Notes under the pieces: model-generated | Database searches by the model: none | What the model was told of the DNA's origin: nothing | What the model saw: the letters and a program-made list of their open reading frames with translations, nothing else | Made by a program: the position numbers and the translations under genes | Shown here: piece by piece, positions 17,027-25,364 of the stretch | Layout: each line of letters starts with the position of its first letter | How positions within the stretch are numbered: the stretch's first letter is position 1 | Assembly: GCF_014202395.1 (NCBI RefSeq) | Contig: NZ_JACHGQ010000004.1 | Location: forward strand, 123,111-187,110 | Source of the DNA: Histophilus somni | GTDB lineage: Bacteria; Pseudomonadota; Gammaproteobacteria; Enterobacterales; Pasteurellaceae | Length of the DNA: 64,000 bases | Direction of reading: 5' to 3'

Positions 17027-18373
17027 ATGAATAGTAAATTTACCCCCCCCCCTCTCCATTTCCACGCCTGTTGGGAATCTATTAAACAGCATCAAGTTCC
17101 TGAATGGTATGAAGATGCTAAATTCGGGATTTTTATTCACTGGGGAATTTATTCCGTCCCCGCGTTTGCACCACCGACTTGTCAATTAGGCGAGATCGAT
17201 ATTGACGAGCAATGGTTCTGTAACAATCCATATGCCGAGTGGTATTTCAATTCAATTAACGTCAAAAAAGGTCCGACTTACGAGCATCATATCAAAACCT
17301 ATGGTGAAGATTTCAGTTATGAACAGTTTATTCCACAATGGAAAGCGGAGAAGTGGCAACCTGCCGAATGGGCGGAGCTGTTTGCCAAAGCAGGTGCAAA
17401 ATATGTGGTTCTGACGACTAAACACCACGACGGTTTTTGCTTATATCCGAGTAAATATACCGATTTCAACTGCACTGAAGTTGGTCCACAACGTGATTTG
17501 ATGGGCGAGCTGACTGATAATGTGCGTGAAAAAGGGCTGAAAATGGGAGCTTACTACTCTGGTATTATAGACTGGACCTACTCTTCTGCACCGATTTTCA
17601 CCGAGAGTCAAAACTTTTCCAATGCTTGCCCAACCTATGAATACGCCGATTACGCTTATAAACAAGTGGTTGAGCTGATTGATAAATATAAACCTGATGT
17701 ACTTTGGAATGACATCGGCTGGCCGAAAGCCGGTGAACATATGCTTCCGCACTTGTTTGCACACTACTACAACAGCGTGCCACACGGTGTGGTTGATGAC
17801 CGTTGGAACAAGCTCTGGTGCGATTTCACCTCAAAAGAGTACAAACACGGCGTGGCTTCGCGTGATAAAAAATGGGAAATGTGCCGTGGTATGGGCTTAT
17901 CATTTGGTTACAACAAAGTGGAAGATGAAAGCCACTTGATTTCAGTGAAAGATCTGATTTCGCTCTTAGTAGAAACCGTGGCAGACAACGGTAACCTGTT
18001 GCTCAACATCGGCCCAAAAGCAGACGGTACTATTCCACAAGAGCAAGTTGAACGCCTACTCGCTTTGGGTAAATGGTTGGAGCAAAACGGTGAAGGGATT
18101 TATCGCTCCCGTTGCAGTAAATATTCCCCCGAAACTGTAAACGGTGTAACCGTGCGTTACACCAAAGTCGGCCAAGATCTCTATCTCTATATTGATGGTT
18201 TAGCCGAAGGCAAAACCAGTTTGCCACTTTCCGTATTCGGCGAGTTACAAGCACTCAATCCGGCACTGGATTTTGCCGTGGAGCAAACCGCAGCAGGTCG
18301 AGTATTACACATCAACAACTACCAAGCAGATTGGTATGTGTTGGGCTTCAAAATTGTTGATGGAGAAAAATAA
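17027..18373 (+). CDS. Alpha-L-fucosidase (GH29), cytoplasmic, with a C10 tract at the start
   Basis: 448 aa. GH29 hallmarks: KFGIFIHWGIYSVPA (about residues 28-42), AEWYFN, LTTKHHDGF with the HH pair, and PDVLWNDIGWP, where the Asp is the expected nucleophile. GNLLLNIGPKADG closes the catalytic barrel and a small C-terminal beta domain follows. No signal peptide, so it probably acts on fucosylated sugars after uptake. It is 2 bp from a PTS permease gene. Codons 6-9 lie in a run of ten C (17043-17052). In this sequence the frame is open; a change of one C would stop translation. AGAGGAG precedes the ATG. Confidence 0.93.
   Translation: MNSKFTPPPLHFHACWESIKQHQVPEWYEDAKFGIFIHWGIYSVPAFAPPTCQLGEIDIDEQWFCNNPYAEWYFNSINVKKGPTYEHHIKTYGEDFSYEQFIPQWKAEKWQPAEWAELFAKAGAKYVVLTTKHHDGFCLYPSKYTDFNCTEVGPQRDLMGELTDNVREKGLKMGAYYSGIIDWTYSSAPIFTESQNFSNACPTYEYADYAYKQVVELIDKYKPDVLWNDIGWPKAGEHMLPHLFAHYYNSVPHGVVDDRWNKLWCDFTSKEYKHGVASRDKKWEMCRGMGLSFGYNKVEDESHLISVKDLISLLVETVADNGNLLLNIGPKADGTIPQEQVERLLALGKWLEQNGEGIYRSRCSKYSPETVNGVTVRYTKVGQDLYLYIDGLAEGKTSLPLSVFGELQALNPALDFAVEQTAAGRVLHINNYQADWYVLGFKIVDGEK
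17043..17052 (+). repeat. C10 homopolymer, candidate phase-variation tract
   Basis: Ten consecutive C starting at codon 6 of the fucosidase gene. Runs this long near a 5' end are typical slip sites for phase variation in Pasteurellaceae and Neisseria. Confidence 0.75.
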
Positions 18374-18375
18374 TT

Positions 18376-19716
18376 ATGTCTATCTCACATCGATTTATTG
18401 ATTTTATGAATACGAACGTGGCACCGGTTGCCCGTCGTATGGAAAACCAACCGCACATTTCTGCTATTCGTGATGGCTTTATTGTAGTGCTACCATTCTT
18501 GATTGTCGGTAGTTTTATTATGATTTTGCTCATTCCACCGTTTGATGAAAATACCACGAATGCGTTTGGTCAAGCATGGTGGCGTTTTGCTAACTGGGCA
18601 AGTCCATATGGTTGGAACTTCTTCCAAATGTCGTTTAATGCGATTTCGTTGTTTACCTCAGCCAGTATCGCTTACAACTTAGCGAAAGCGTATAAACGTG
18701 AACCACTGCCGGCGACATTCTTGTCTGTGATGACCTTCTTACTGGTGGCTGCACCGGTGAAAGATGGTGCAATGGACATCAAATTCTTTGGCGGTATCGG
18801 GCTATTCTCAGCGATCTTTATTGCGATTTATACTGTTGAAATGACTCGCTTGCTAGAGTTCTTAAAAATCAAAATTCGGTTGCCGAAAGAAGTTCCATAT
18901 GCAGTTGCGGAATCACTGAATATCGTCATCCCAATTTTAGCAGTGTTAGTAACAATTTATCCGTTCTCTATTTGGGTGGAAGAGTATTCGAGTCGTAACA
19001 TTCCACAGTTGATTATGGACGTTATGGCACCGTTGATTGCCGTAAGTGATTCCTTAGGTGCAATCTGCTTGTTTGTTATTGCTACTCACTTACTTTGGTT
19101 TTTAGGAATTAATGGGTCACTAGTGTTAATGCAACTTTGGACACCGTTTCTATTGCAAAACATGGCAGCAAATTTGGCGGCTTTTCAAGCTGGCGAACCG
19201 CTACCTTTTATCATCACTAACTCATTTTGGGATTTCTATATCGTGCACGGTGCATCAGGCGGTGTTATTGCGTTAGCTTTTTTGCTGGTACGTAGTAAAT
19301 CCGCACATTTGCGTTCTATCGGTAAAATCGGTTTGGTGCCATCTTTCTTCTCTATCGGAGAACCGATTGTGTATGGTGTACCAATGGTCGTAAACCCACT
19401 TTTCTTTATCCCACTTATTTTTGCACCATTAGCCAATTCAATCATTGCCTATCTAATTTTGGATTTTGATTTAATCCATCGCATTTACTTAATGGCACCG
19501 TGGACAACCCCTGCTCCGATTGGTGCTTACTTGGTGTCCGCTGGGGATATTTGGGCACCGGTATTAAGTATTGCACTGATTATTCTCGATATTTTAATCT
19601 ACTATCCATTCTTTAAGATGTACGAAAAAATCTGTGTTGAAAAAGAGCGGAACCAAGTATTAGATGAGGCTGCACAAAAGGAGTTGATTGAAAAAGCGAA
19701 AATGGCAGCACAGTAA
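18376..19716 (+). CDS. PTS permease, lactose/cellobiose-family IIC
   Basis: 446 aa, about ten membrane helices. RFIDFMNTNVAPVARRMENQ followed by HISAIRDGFIVVLPFLIVGS is the standard CelB/IIC-Lac start; LLWFLGINGS and PSFFSIGEPIVYG are family motifs, the latter holding the Glu of the sugar site. Starts 2 bp after the fucosidase stop, so one operon. No IIA or IIB gene is adjacent, so it must borrow them. Probably imports a fucosylated disaccharide or related glycoside, which the fucosidase then opens (inference from pairing). Confidence 0.9.
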   Translation: MSISHRFIDFMNTNVAPVARRMENQPHISAIRDGFIVVLPFLIVGSFIMILLIPPFDENTTNAFGQAWWRFANWASPYGWNFFQMSFNAISLFTSASIAYNLAKAYKREPLPATFLSVMTFLLVAAPVKDGAMDIKFFGGIGLFSAIFIAIYTVEMTRLLEFLKIKIRLPKEVPYAVAESLNIVIPILAVLVTIYPFSIWVEEYSSRNIPQLIMDVMAPLIAVSDSLGAICLFVIATHLLWFLGINGSLVLMQLWTPFLLQNMAANLAAFQAGEPLPFIITNSFWDFYIVHGASGGVIALAFLLVRSKSAHLRSIGKIGLVPSFFSIGEPIVYGVPMVVNPLFFIPLIFAPLANSIIAYLILDFDLIHRIYLMAPWTTPAPIGAYLVSAGDIWAPVLSIALIILDILIYYPFFKMYEKICVEKERNQVLDEAAQKELIEKAKMAAQ

Positions 19717-19735
19717 TTTATAATACCTAATTTGT

Positions 19736-19785
19736 AAATACGCCTTCTTAACTTGATTTTAAAGTTTTTTAAGAAAGGGGTATTT
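19736..19785 (+). terminator. Long imperfect inverted repeat after the PTS gene
   Basis: AAATACGCCTTCTTAA (19736-19751) is nearly complementary to TTAAGAAAGGGGTATTT (19769-19785). It lies between the permease stop and the truncated rsuA. Likely a terminator, though no T run follows; it could also be the scar of an insertion. Confidence 0.45.
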
Positions 19786-19790
19786 GCAGA

Positions 19791-20201
19791 TTGGATATAG
19801 ATACGACCGGATTGGTTTTACTTACCGACGACGGACAATGGTCACACCGCGTAACTTCGCCAAAACACCTCTGCGACAAAACCTATCTCGTCACCCTTGC
19901 CGATCCGGTAGAAGACTTCTATCAAGCGGAAATCGAAAAAGGCATTTTATTGCGCGGCGAAAAAACGCCAACTAAACCGGCAACGCTTGAAATCTTAGAT
20001 GACTACAATGTGAATTTAACCATCAGCGAAGGACGTTATCATCAAGTCAAACGAATGTTTGCCGCACTGGGCAACAAAGTGGTCGATTTGCACCGTTGGA
20101 AAATTGGTGTCATCATGCTGGATGACAATTTATCGGATGGCGAGTTTCGCCCATTAAGTGAAGCGGAAATTGCTGTTTTTAATCAAGGATCAAGATCGTG
20201 A
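19791..20201 (+). pseudogene. rsuA: Truncated 16S rRNA pseudouridine synthase RsuA
   Basis: 136 codons that match the C-terminal part of RsuA, which makes pseudouridine 516 in 16S rRNA. It begins at [15 protein letters not shown], so the catalytic Asp remains but the preceding Arg, the S4-like domain and roughly the first 100 residues are missing. The rest ([37 protein letters not shown]) is intact. No convincing start codon: the frame opens right where upstream similarity ends. Probably inactive, cut by the event that brought in the fucosidase operon. Confidence 0.85.
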
Positions 20202-20686
20202 ATCAAACAACCAAAGCCGGCTTTATCTAACCGTGCCGTAAATCAGTGCCACAGATGTACCGGCTTGCTACGATCTTTGGTGATTTGGGTCATGTTTAAT
20301 CCGTGAAATTCCGACTGAAATCGATAGCGGATTATCCGAACACGCTAAATCATTGAGTATTGAAGAGCCGGACAAGCGAATGAAAATTGTCGGCGGTGTC
20401 TCAAAAGTTTTATTTCCCAATGGTACAAGTGGTCAGGGATTTCGTGAGAAAAATCGTTCGCATGAAATCCGTGAACCGATAGAAAGCCGTATTGATATCC
20501 AAACAATAGCAGAAAACACCTTGGTAAAATACGTAATATTATCTATAATAATGATTGCCATTTTGATTTAGGCTGTGGCAGGCTCAGTGTCTATGCGTAT
20601 TCCGGAATGTCGCTTGCATAGCCGCTACCGGTTACGTACTTGTACCCCAAATTCGGCTATCCATGCTATAAAAAAGGATTGAAATA
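20202..20686. other. 485-bp degenerate stretch before slam
   Basis: No intact gene. A 72-codon open stretch (20353-20571) has coding-like composition but no recognisable family, and frames break on both sides. Probably debris of one or more genes. The last part before 20687 has an AAAAAAGGA ribosome site for slam; no clear Fur box. Confidence 0.5.
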
Positions 20687-22144
20687 ATGAAACTCACTTT
20701 ATCAGCCATTCTTCTTCTTTTTCCGGTTTCCGTACTGGCGTACACTCCCAAAAGTCCGAACGAACATTTGGACGATCACCGCATTGCAGATGAGCGGGTA
20801 CGTGAAAACATTCAAGATGCCTTGCCGACACAACCTAAACAAACCGTTGTGCCGAACATTCAGCCACAGCAAACGGTTGCATTAAGCGAAAGCCAGTTAC
20901 AGCAACATCCTGATTTACTTGAGCGTGCATTGATAGCGGCTTTATTGCAAGGTAATGGTGAGAATGCCTCTTTGCTGTTACCGCACTATCAAAAGTTGCC
21001 TGAAAACCTGCAAGACCCGACTTTTCACCTTTGGGCAAGAGCCTTGATTGCGCGTTGGCGTCATCAATATACACAGTCCGTGCGTTTATACCGCCAAGCC
21101 TTGGCACAACAACCTGATTGGTCGGTTTTGCGTTTACAGACCGCCGCCGCCCTCTTGTCCAATAAAGAATTCGATGCGGCAGAAGCTCAGTTTCGCAAGG
21201 TGCAAAGCGAAAATCAGCTACCCGCCGGACTTGCCCAAGAAATTGAATCAGTTTTGCTGTATATCAAACGGCAAAGCCGTTGGCAATTCAGTGGCAACAC
21301 TACCTATATTAACGACAAAAATATTAACAACGCTCCCAAAAATCCTGATCTGGGCGGAGGTTGGCGAGGTGATCAGGCTGAGTCCGGTCAAGGGTTAGCT
21401 GTCAATCTAGGCATAAACAAAAAATGGTTTTGGAAAAATGGGTTATTTAATGAATGGCGTTTAGACAGCAACAGTAAATTTTATTGGAACAACAAACGCT
21501 TCAATGAAGCTAATGTACGTGCTTCAATGGGTATCGGTTATCAAAATGCGAGAAATAGCATTACTGTTCTGCCATTTTTTGAGCAAGCGTGGTATGCAGG
21601 GGGCAAGAAAGGCAATGAGACCTTACGACGTTTTTCCAACAGTCGAGGTATTGCACTAGAAGCAACCCACACTTTTAGCCCCAAATGGCAGGGGAGTCTG
21701 ACAGCTGAGACGGCACAAAATCGTTATCGGACACGTAAGCATTTAAACGGTAATACGCACTTTGTTTCTTTATCGGCGGTGTATCAACACAATCCGAGTC
21801 AAGCTTGGTTTGGAGGAATAGACTGGCATCGCAACAACGCACGAGATGGCGATGATTCTTTTGACCGTATCGGGGTACGGGCAGGCTGGTTGCAAGACTG
21901 GAAAGGACTTTCCACACGCTTAATTACTTCTTATGGCAAAAAAAACTATCGCAGTGCAGGCTTTTTCAACAAAACCCAACGTAATCGAGAGTTGGGCGTA
22001 CAGGTCAGTGTATGGCATCGAGCCGTACACTGGCAAGGTTTAACACCACGGTTAACATGGTCATACACTAAAACGGATAGTAACATACCGTTGTTTCGTT
22101 ACAACAAACAGCGCCTGTTTCTGGAAATTAATAAGCAGTTTTGA
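20687..22144 (+). CDS. slam: Slam, surface lipoprotein assembly modulator (partner of TbpB)
   Basis: Outer-membrane protein that helps deliver lipoproteins such as TbpB to the cell surface. 485 aa: signal peptide (residues 1-18, cleaved after LAY or VLA), an N-terminal helical TPR region (about 60-200, with DPTFHLWARALIARW and RQALAQQPDW), then a C-terminal beta barrel rich in alternating aromatic residues, ending ...FLEINKQF with the terminal Phe typical of outer-membrane proteins. It lies upstream of tbpB-tbpA in the same orientation, the usual context for Slam1. Confidence 0.9.
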   Translation: MKLTLSAILLLFPVSVLAYTPKSPNEHLDDHRIADERVRENIQDALPTQPKQTVVPNIQPQQTVALSESQLQQHPDLLERALIAALLQGNGENASLLLPHYQKLPENLQDPTFHLWARALIARWRHQYTQSVRLYRQALAQQPDWSVLRLQTAAALLSNKEFDAAEAQFRKVQSENQLPAGLAQEIESVLLYIKRQSRWQFSGNTTYINDKNINNAPKNPDLGGGWRGDQAESGQGLAVNLGINKKWFWKNGLFNEWRLDSNSKFYWNNKRFNEANVRASMGIGYQNARNSITVLPFFEQAWYAGGKKGNETLRRFSNSRGIALEATHTFSPKWQGSLTAETAQNRYRTRKHLNGNTHFVSLSAVYQHNPSQAWFGGIDWHRNNARDGDDSFDRIGVRAGWLQDWKGLSTRLITSYGKKNYRSAGFFNKTQRNRELGVQVSVWHRAVHWQGLTPRLTWSYTKTDSNIPLFRYNKQRLFLEINKQF

Positions 22145-22207
22145 ATACAGGAGGCTGTTCACTCAATCTTTTAGGACAAATGCTTAATCATCACAGCAGA
22201 AGGAAAA

Positions 22208-22318
22208 ATGAAAGAACAAAAAACTTGGAAAGATTTTAATGAGCAGCTCTCTTTGCTGAAAGAGAAGGGGTTGATTATTGAAGATGAAAAGAATGCTCTG
22301 GGCTATTTAAAAACTATT
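22208..22318 (+). pseudogene. Fragment of an Abi (AbiD/AbiF-like) protein
   Basis: About 37 codons: KTWKDFNEQLSLLKEKGLII followed by EDEKNALGYLKTI, the standard N-terminus of Abi_2-family abortive infection proteins. After KTI the similarity stops exactly where the 3' end of the toxin gene begins on the other strand. Start and ribosome site (AAGGAA) are intact, but at least 250 residues are missing. Confidence 0.7.
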
Positions 22319-22321
22319 TGC

Positions 22322-22582
22322 CTAATAAATATTTTTCCTGTGTCCAATAGACAAGGCAAGTATTATCAATTCACTATCTCGTATATCACAAATAATCCGA
22401 TAGTCGCCTACTCTATACCGCCATTCTCCACTTCGATTCCCAGTAAGTCCTTTGCCTTTTATTCTTGGATTTTCGCAGTTCTCTAAGTTATTTGCTATCC
22501 AAGTCAAAATCAACTTTTGTGTGCCTTTATCAAGCTTGCATAGTTGCTTCAACGCCTTATCACTATACCGTAAAGTGTACAT
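22322..22582 (-). CDS. RelE/ParE-type toxin
   Basis: 86 aa. The MYTLRYSDKALKQLCKLDKG start, KGLTGNRSGEWRYRVGDYRI and IICDIRD/ILALSIGHRKNIY are typical of RelE-superfamily toxins, which cut mRNA on the ribosome. Basic residues R, R and the C-terminal H-R-x-x-x-Y are present, so it looks active. ATG 22582 overlaps the antitoxin stop (TGATG), giving coupled translation; a GTG one codon earlier is possible. Confidence 0.9.
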   Translation of the reverse strand: MYTLRYSDKALKQLCKLDKGTQKLILTWIANNLENCENPRIKGKGLTGNRSGEWRYRVGDYRIICDIRDSELIILALSIGHRKNIY

Positions 22583-22803
22583 CACTCAATTCCTAACATC
22601 TTGCATACCTCTGCGTGAGAATAACTCATTGGGGTTTTGTTGTATTCTTCCAAAGACTCACGATATACTGCAAGGTCATATTCATCTTCGATTTTTTCAA
22701 AAACGGCATTCCTGAACAGTTCGGATAGCGTAATATTATTTGTTTTTGCATAGGACTTAAATAATTGCTCGTCTTGAGCGTTTAATCTTATTGAAATAGC
22801 CAT
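22582..22803 (-). CDS. RelB/DUF6290-type antitoxin
   Basis: 73 aa. MAISIRLNAQDEQLFKSYAK is a ribbon-helix-helix N-terminus that binds DNA and dimerises; the acidic C-terminal half (EKIEDEYDLAVYRESLEEYN) would wrap the toxin. I chose ATG 22803 because AAAGGAAA lies upstream at the right distance; the ATG at 22821 overlaps that site. Precedes the toxin, the usual order. Confidence 0.88.
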   Translation of the reverse strand: MAISIRLNAQDEQLFKSYAKTNNITLSELFRNAVFEKIEDEYDLAVYRESLEEYNKTPMSYSHAEVCKMLGIE

Positions 22804-22823
22804 AGTAAAATTTCCTTTCATTT

Positions 22824-22842
22824 TGTATTACATTGTAATACA
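22824..22842. promoter_or_regulatory. Operator of the toxin-antitoxin pair
   Basis: TGTATTAC-ATT-GTAATACA is a perfect 8+3+8 palindrome 20 bp upstream of the antitoxin start, the expected site for RHH antitoxin autoregulation. Confidence 0.75.
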
Positions 22843-22865
22843 TTTATACAGAATTTGCAATATAG

Positions 22866-22984
22866 GTGAAAAAAGAAACAGAGATTAGACGTGGTCGACA
22901 CGTTGTTTTTAACTGACACGTTCATTTGGTTTTCGTGACAAAATATCGCAGAGAAGTTTTTACGGCACGATTAGATAAAAAATT
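22866..22984 (+). pseudogene. tnpA: 5' fragment of an IS200/IS605-type tnpA
   Basis: Reads KKETEIRRGRHVVFN, then a TGA in place of Leu, then HVHLVFVTKYRREVFTARLD, the N-terminus of TnpA transposases. The first 50 bases are nearly identical to the start of the tnpA at 30906 on the other strand. Stop codon inside and 3' part missing. Confidence 0.8.
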
Positions 22985-23182
22985 AAATTTAAAGAGAAAA
23001 TCTCGCAAGGTAAAAACCGTCAGCTAACGTTGTTGGAAATGATTGCCCGCCCTCAGATCGACCAAAATCGCACGTCTTAATCGTTCCGAGTGCTGTATCG
23101 TTACAACAAACAGCGGCTGTTTAAGGAATCCATCAGCAGCGTGGGCGTGTTAAAAACTGTTTACATTCCTTAAAAAAATACA
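22985..23182. other. Gene-free debris between tnpA fragment and the tbpB promoter
   Basis: No open gene. Contains a 25-bp near copy (24/25) of the slam 3' end at 23098-23122 and otherwise unrecognised sequence. Confidence 0.5.
23098..23122 (+). repeat. Duplicate of the slam 3' end
   Basis: Matches 22096-22120 at 24 of 25 positions (encodes RYNKQRLF in slam). It shows that a second slam copy, or the original junction, once lay directly before tbpB. Confidence 0.7.
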
Positions 23183-23218
23183 TATAATAACAATTCTTAT
23201 TTGCATATTTTATATAAT
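23183..23218 (+). promoter_or_regulatory. tbpB promoter with a Fur-box-like site
   Basis: The 19 bases at 23183-23201 match 13 of 19 positions of the Fur consensus. TATAAT (23213-23218) is the -10 box. Iron-starvation control of tbpBA is known in related bacteria; here it is inferred from the site. Confidence 0.5.
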
Positions 23219-23238
23219 ACAAGAAAGGATATAGGTAA

Positions 23239-25160
23239 ATGACCTCTTTCAAATTATTAGGCTTTTCGGTCTTGAGTGTGGCTTTGCTCTCTGCCTGCTC
23301 TTCCGGCAAAGGTGGCTTTGATTTAGACGACGTCGAGCATACCCCCCCTCCTCCTCCTCAGGTAGTTCCCGCCCTACTTATCAAGATGTTCCGACCGAAC
23401 AACGGCAGCAAGAAACAGTAGAAGAAATCAACCAACCCGCCCTAGGTTATGCCACAGAAATTCCGCGTAGGAATTTTCTTGATGATACACAACCATCCAG
23501 TATCACTATTGCGCCAGATAAAGTCAAAGCCATTGGTTATCCTTTAGAAGAGGTAATGAAAATTTACACCGGAAAAATCAAAGAAGACAAAGATAAAATA
23601 TTAAAGCCAGAAGCAAATAATTTGCCACAACAGGTTAGCTATTCTCACGACCAACAAGATTTTAAGTATGTTCGTTTTGGTTATGTAGTGGGTGAAAGTA
23701 AATTCAAATTCAACAGGGAAAAAAGAAAACTTGAGTTTCAACCTGGATTTACAGGATATGTCTTCTATCAAGGGCATAAACCTACAACTATCTTGCCTAC
23801 CCACATTGTTGAATATAAAGGTCATTGGGAGTTTGTCAGTAATGCCGATAAAGACCGTAAGGACTTACCTGAAGATTTTACTACCAGTAATTTCTCTTCT
23901 ACGCCAGGCGTCTCTTCAGGAGCGACTTCACTGGATTTGGAACTTAATCGTAAAGAGACTAAAAAACCAATGGGGTTAACGGCTACATTTAACGCGGATT
24001 TCAGCAGCAAGAAGTTAACAGGCTCTCTAACTAGCAATGGTCCGGCTCATGTTTCTGATCAAAAAATTAAAGAACGCTACAAAATTGATGCTGATATCAA
24101 AGGCAACCGTTTTCGTGGCTCTGCAACGGCAACAGAAAGTGGTCACACTATCTTTGGTAAAAACTCTCCTAAGAATCTCGAGGGCGGTTTCTTTGGTCCT
24201 AAAGCCGAGGAACTGGCAGGTAAATTCTTGACCGATGATAATTCCCTGTTTGTCGTCTTTGGTGCAAAACGTGAAAGTAAAGGCGATGAAAAACTAGAAA
24301 CCCGCTTTGATGCCGTTAAAATCAGCACGGATAGGAATGAATTAAAAAAAGAAACGATGGATACGTTCGGCAATGCCAGCTATTTAGTGTTGGACGGCAG
24401 ACAGTTTCCTTTGGTGCCGGAAAGTAATGCCGGTACGACGGGCGCTGGCAACACAGGCAAGAATGATTTCATCACCACCATAGACGGTAGCAAATTAAGC
24501 AAAACAAACCATGATAAGCACAAAAACTACAAAGTTACCGTATGTTGCAGTAATTTGGTGTATGTGAAATTCGGCAGCTATGGGGAACAAACAACAGCAA
24601 ACGGTGCTTCAAACAGCACTGCCGGTGCAGCAACTACGCATAACGGCACATCAATTAGCCAATTAACAAACGGACACCTTTTCTTAACCGGTGAACGTAC
24701 TCCGATGGCAGATATGATGAAGCAAAAAGACCAAAACGTACATTATCGTGGCACCTGGCAAGCCAACTTTTTAAGTAGCAACGGACAGGTTGGCAGTGTT
24801 GACGCCGGTGATCCGCGTAACGATAGTGGTAAAAGCCGTGCTGAATTTGATGTTAATTTTGGTGGTAAGACAGTTACAGGCAAGTTTTTTGATGCCAACG
24901 GTACTCAACCCGCCCTCACAATGGAAAACGCCACGATTACAGGCAACGGCTTCTCCGGTACGGCTAAAACTACAAACGGTGGTTTCTCGCTAGACAATAA
25001 AGCTACAACTGGCGGTACCAAAGTGAATATCACAGCTGACATATCAGGCGCATTCTACGGTCCCAATGCAAATGAAATCGGCGGTACCATCACATCGAAT
25101 GGCGCAGGCGATAAAGTCGGCGGGGTGTTCGGCGCGAAACGCCAAGAACCATCGAAATAG
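23239..25160 (+). pseudogene. tbpB: Transferrin-binding protein B, frameshifted at a C7 tract (possibly phase-off)
   Basis: TbpB is the surface lipoprotein that captures iron-loaded transferrin for TbpA. The start is normal: signal peptide with lipobox LLSAC, then SSGKGGFDLDDVEHT. At a C7 run followed by TCC repeats the frame breaks, and the first frame stops at 23421 after 60 codons. The next frame is open from there to 25160 and holds the whole remaining protein (PTYQDVPTEQ, LEGGFFGPKAEELAGKF, CCSNLVYVKFG, GAFYGPNANEIGG). One extra C would restore about 640 aa. Either a phase-variable OFF state or a mutation. Translation from 23556 would lack the signal peptide. Confidence 0.88.
23342..23348 (+). 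repeat. C7 tract at the tbpB frameshift
   Basis: Seven C followed by four TCC/TCA units (23349-23360). The C tract is the simplest place for the missing base; C8 joins both frames. Confidence 0.75.
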
Positions 25161-25179
25161 AAATGAAATCTTAACTCTA

Positions 25180-25207
25180 GGGCTACCTGAAACACATGTC
25201 AGGTAGC
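25180..25207. terminator. Inverted repeat between tbpB and tbpA resembling a Neisseriaceae uptake-sequence pair
   Basis: GCTACCTGA (25182-25190) pairs with TCAGGTAGC (25199-25207). The 12-mer GGGCTACCTGAA (25180-25191) differs at one base from AGGCTACCTGAA, a DNA uptake dialect I know from Eikenella-type Neisseriaceae. No T run follows. Confidence 0.5.
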
Positions 25208-25364
25208 AGGATGGGTATCTGCTGATATGGTCAACCTGCTTGAAAAAGTTTGTCAAATCCGTCGCCTGTCGTTGTTGACGGTGTGATGTTGCAGTGGCAA
25301 ATCGCTCGGCTCTGTTGAGAAAGCATGACCCATCCGTCTTTTACTCACACGGAATGAAAAAAAA

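Noticed and set aside
20353..20571. 72-codon open frame upstream of slam
   Set aside because: No recognisable domain, no ribosome site, broken frames around it; noted as debris instead of a gene.
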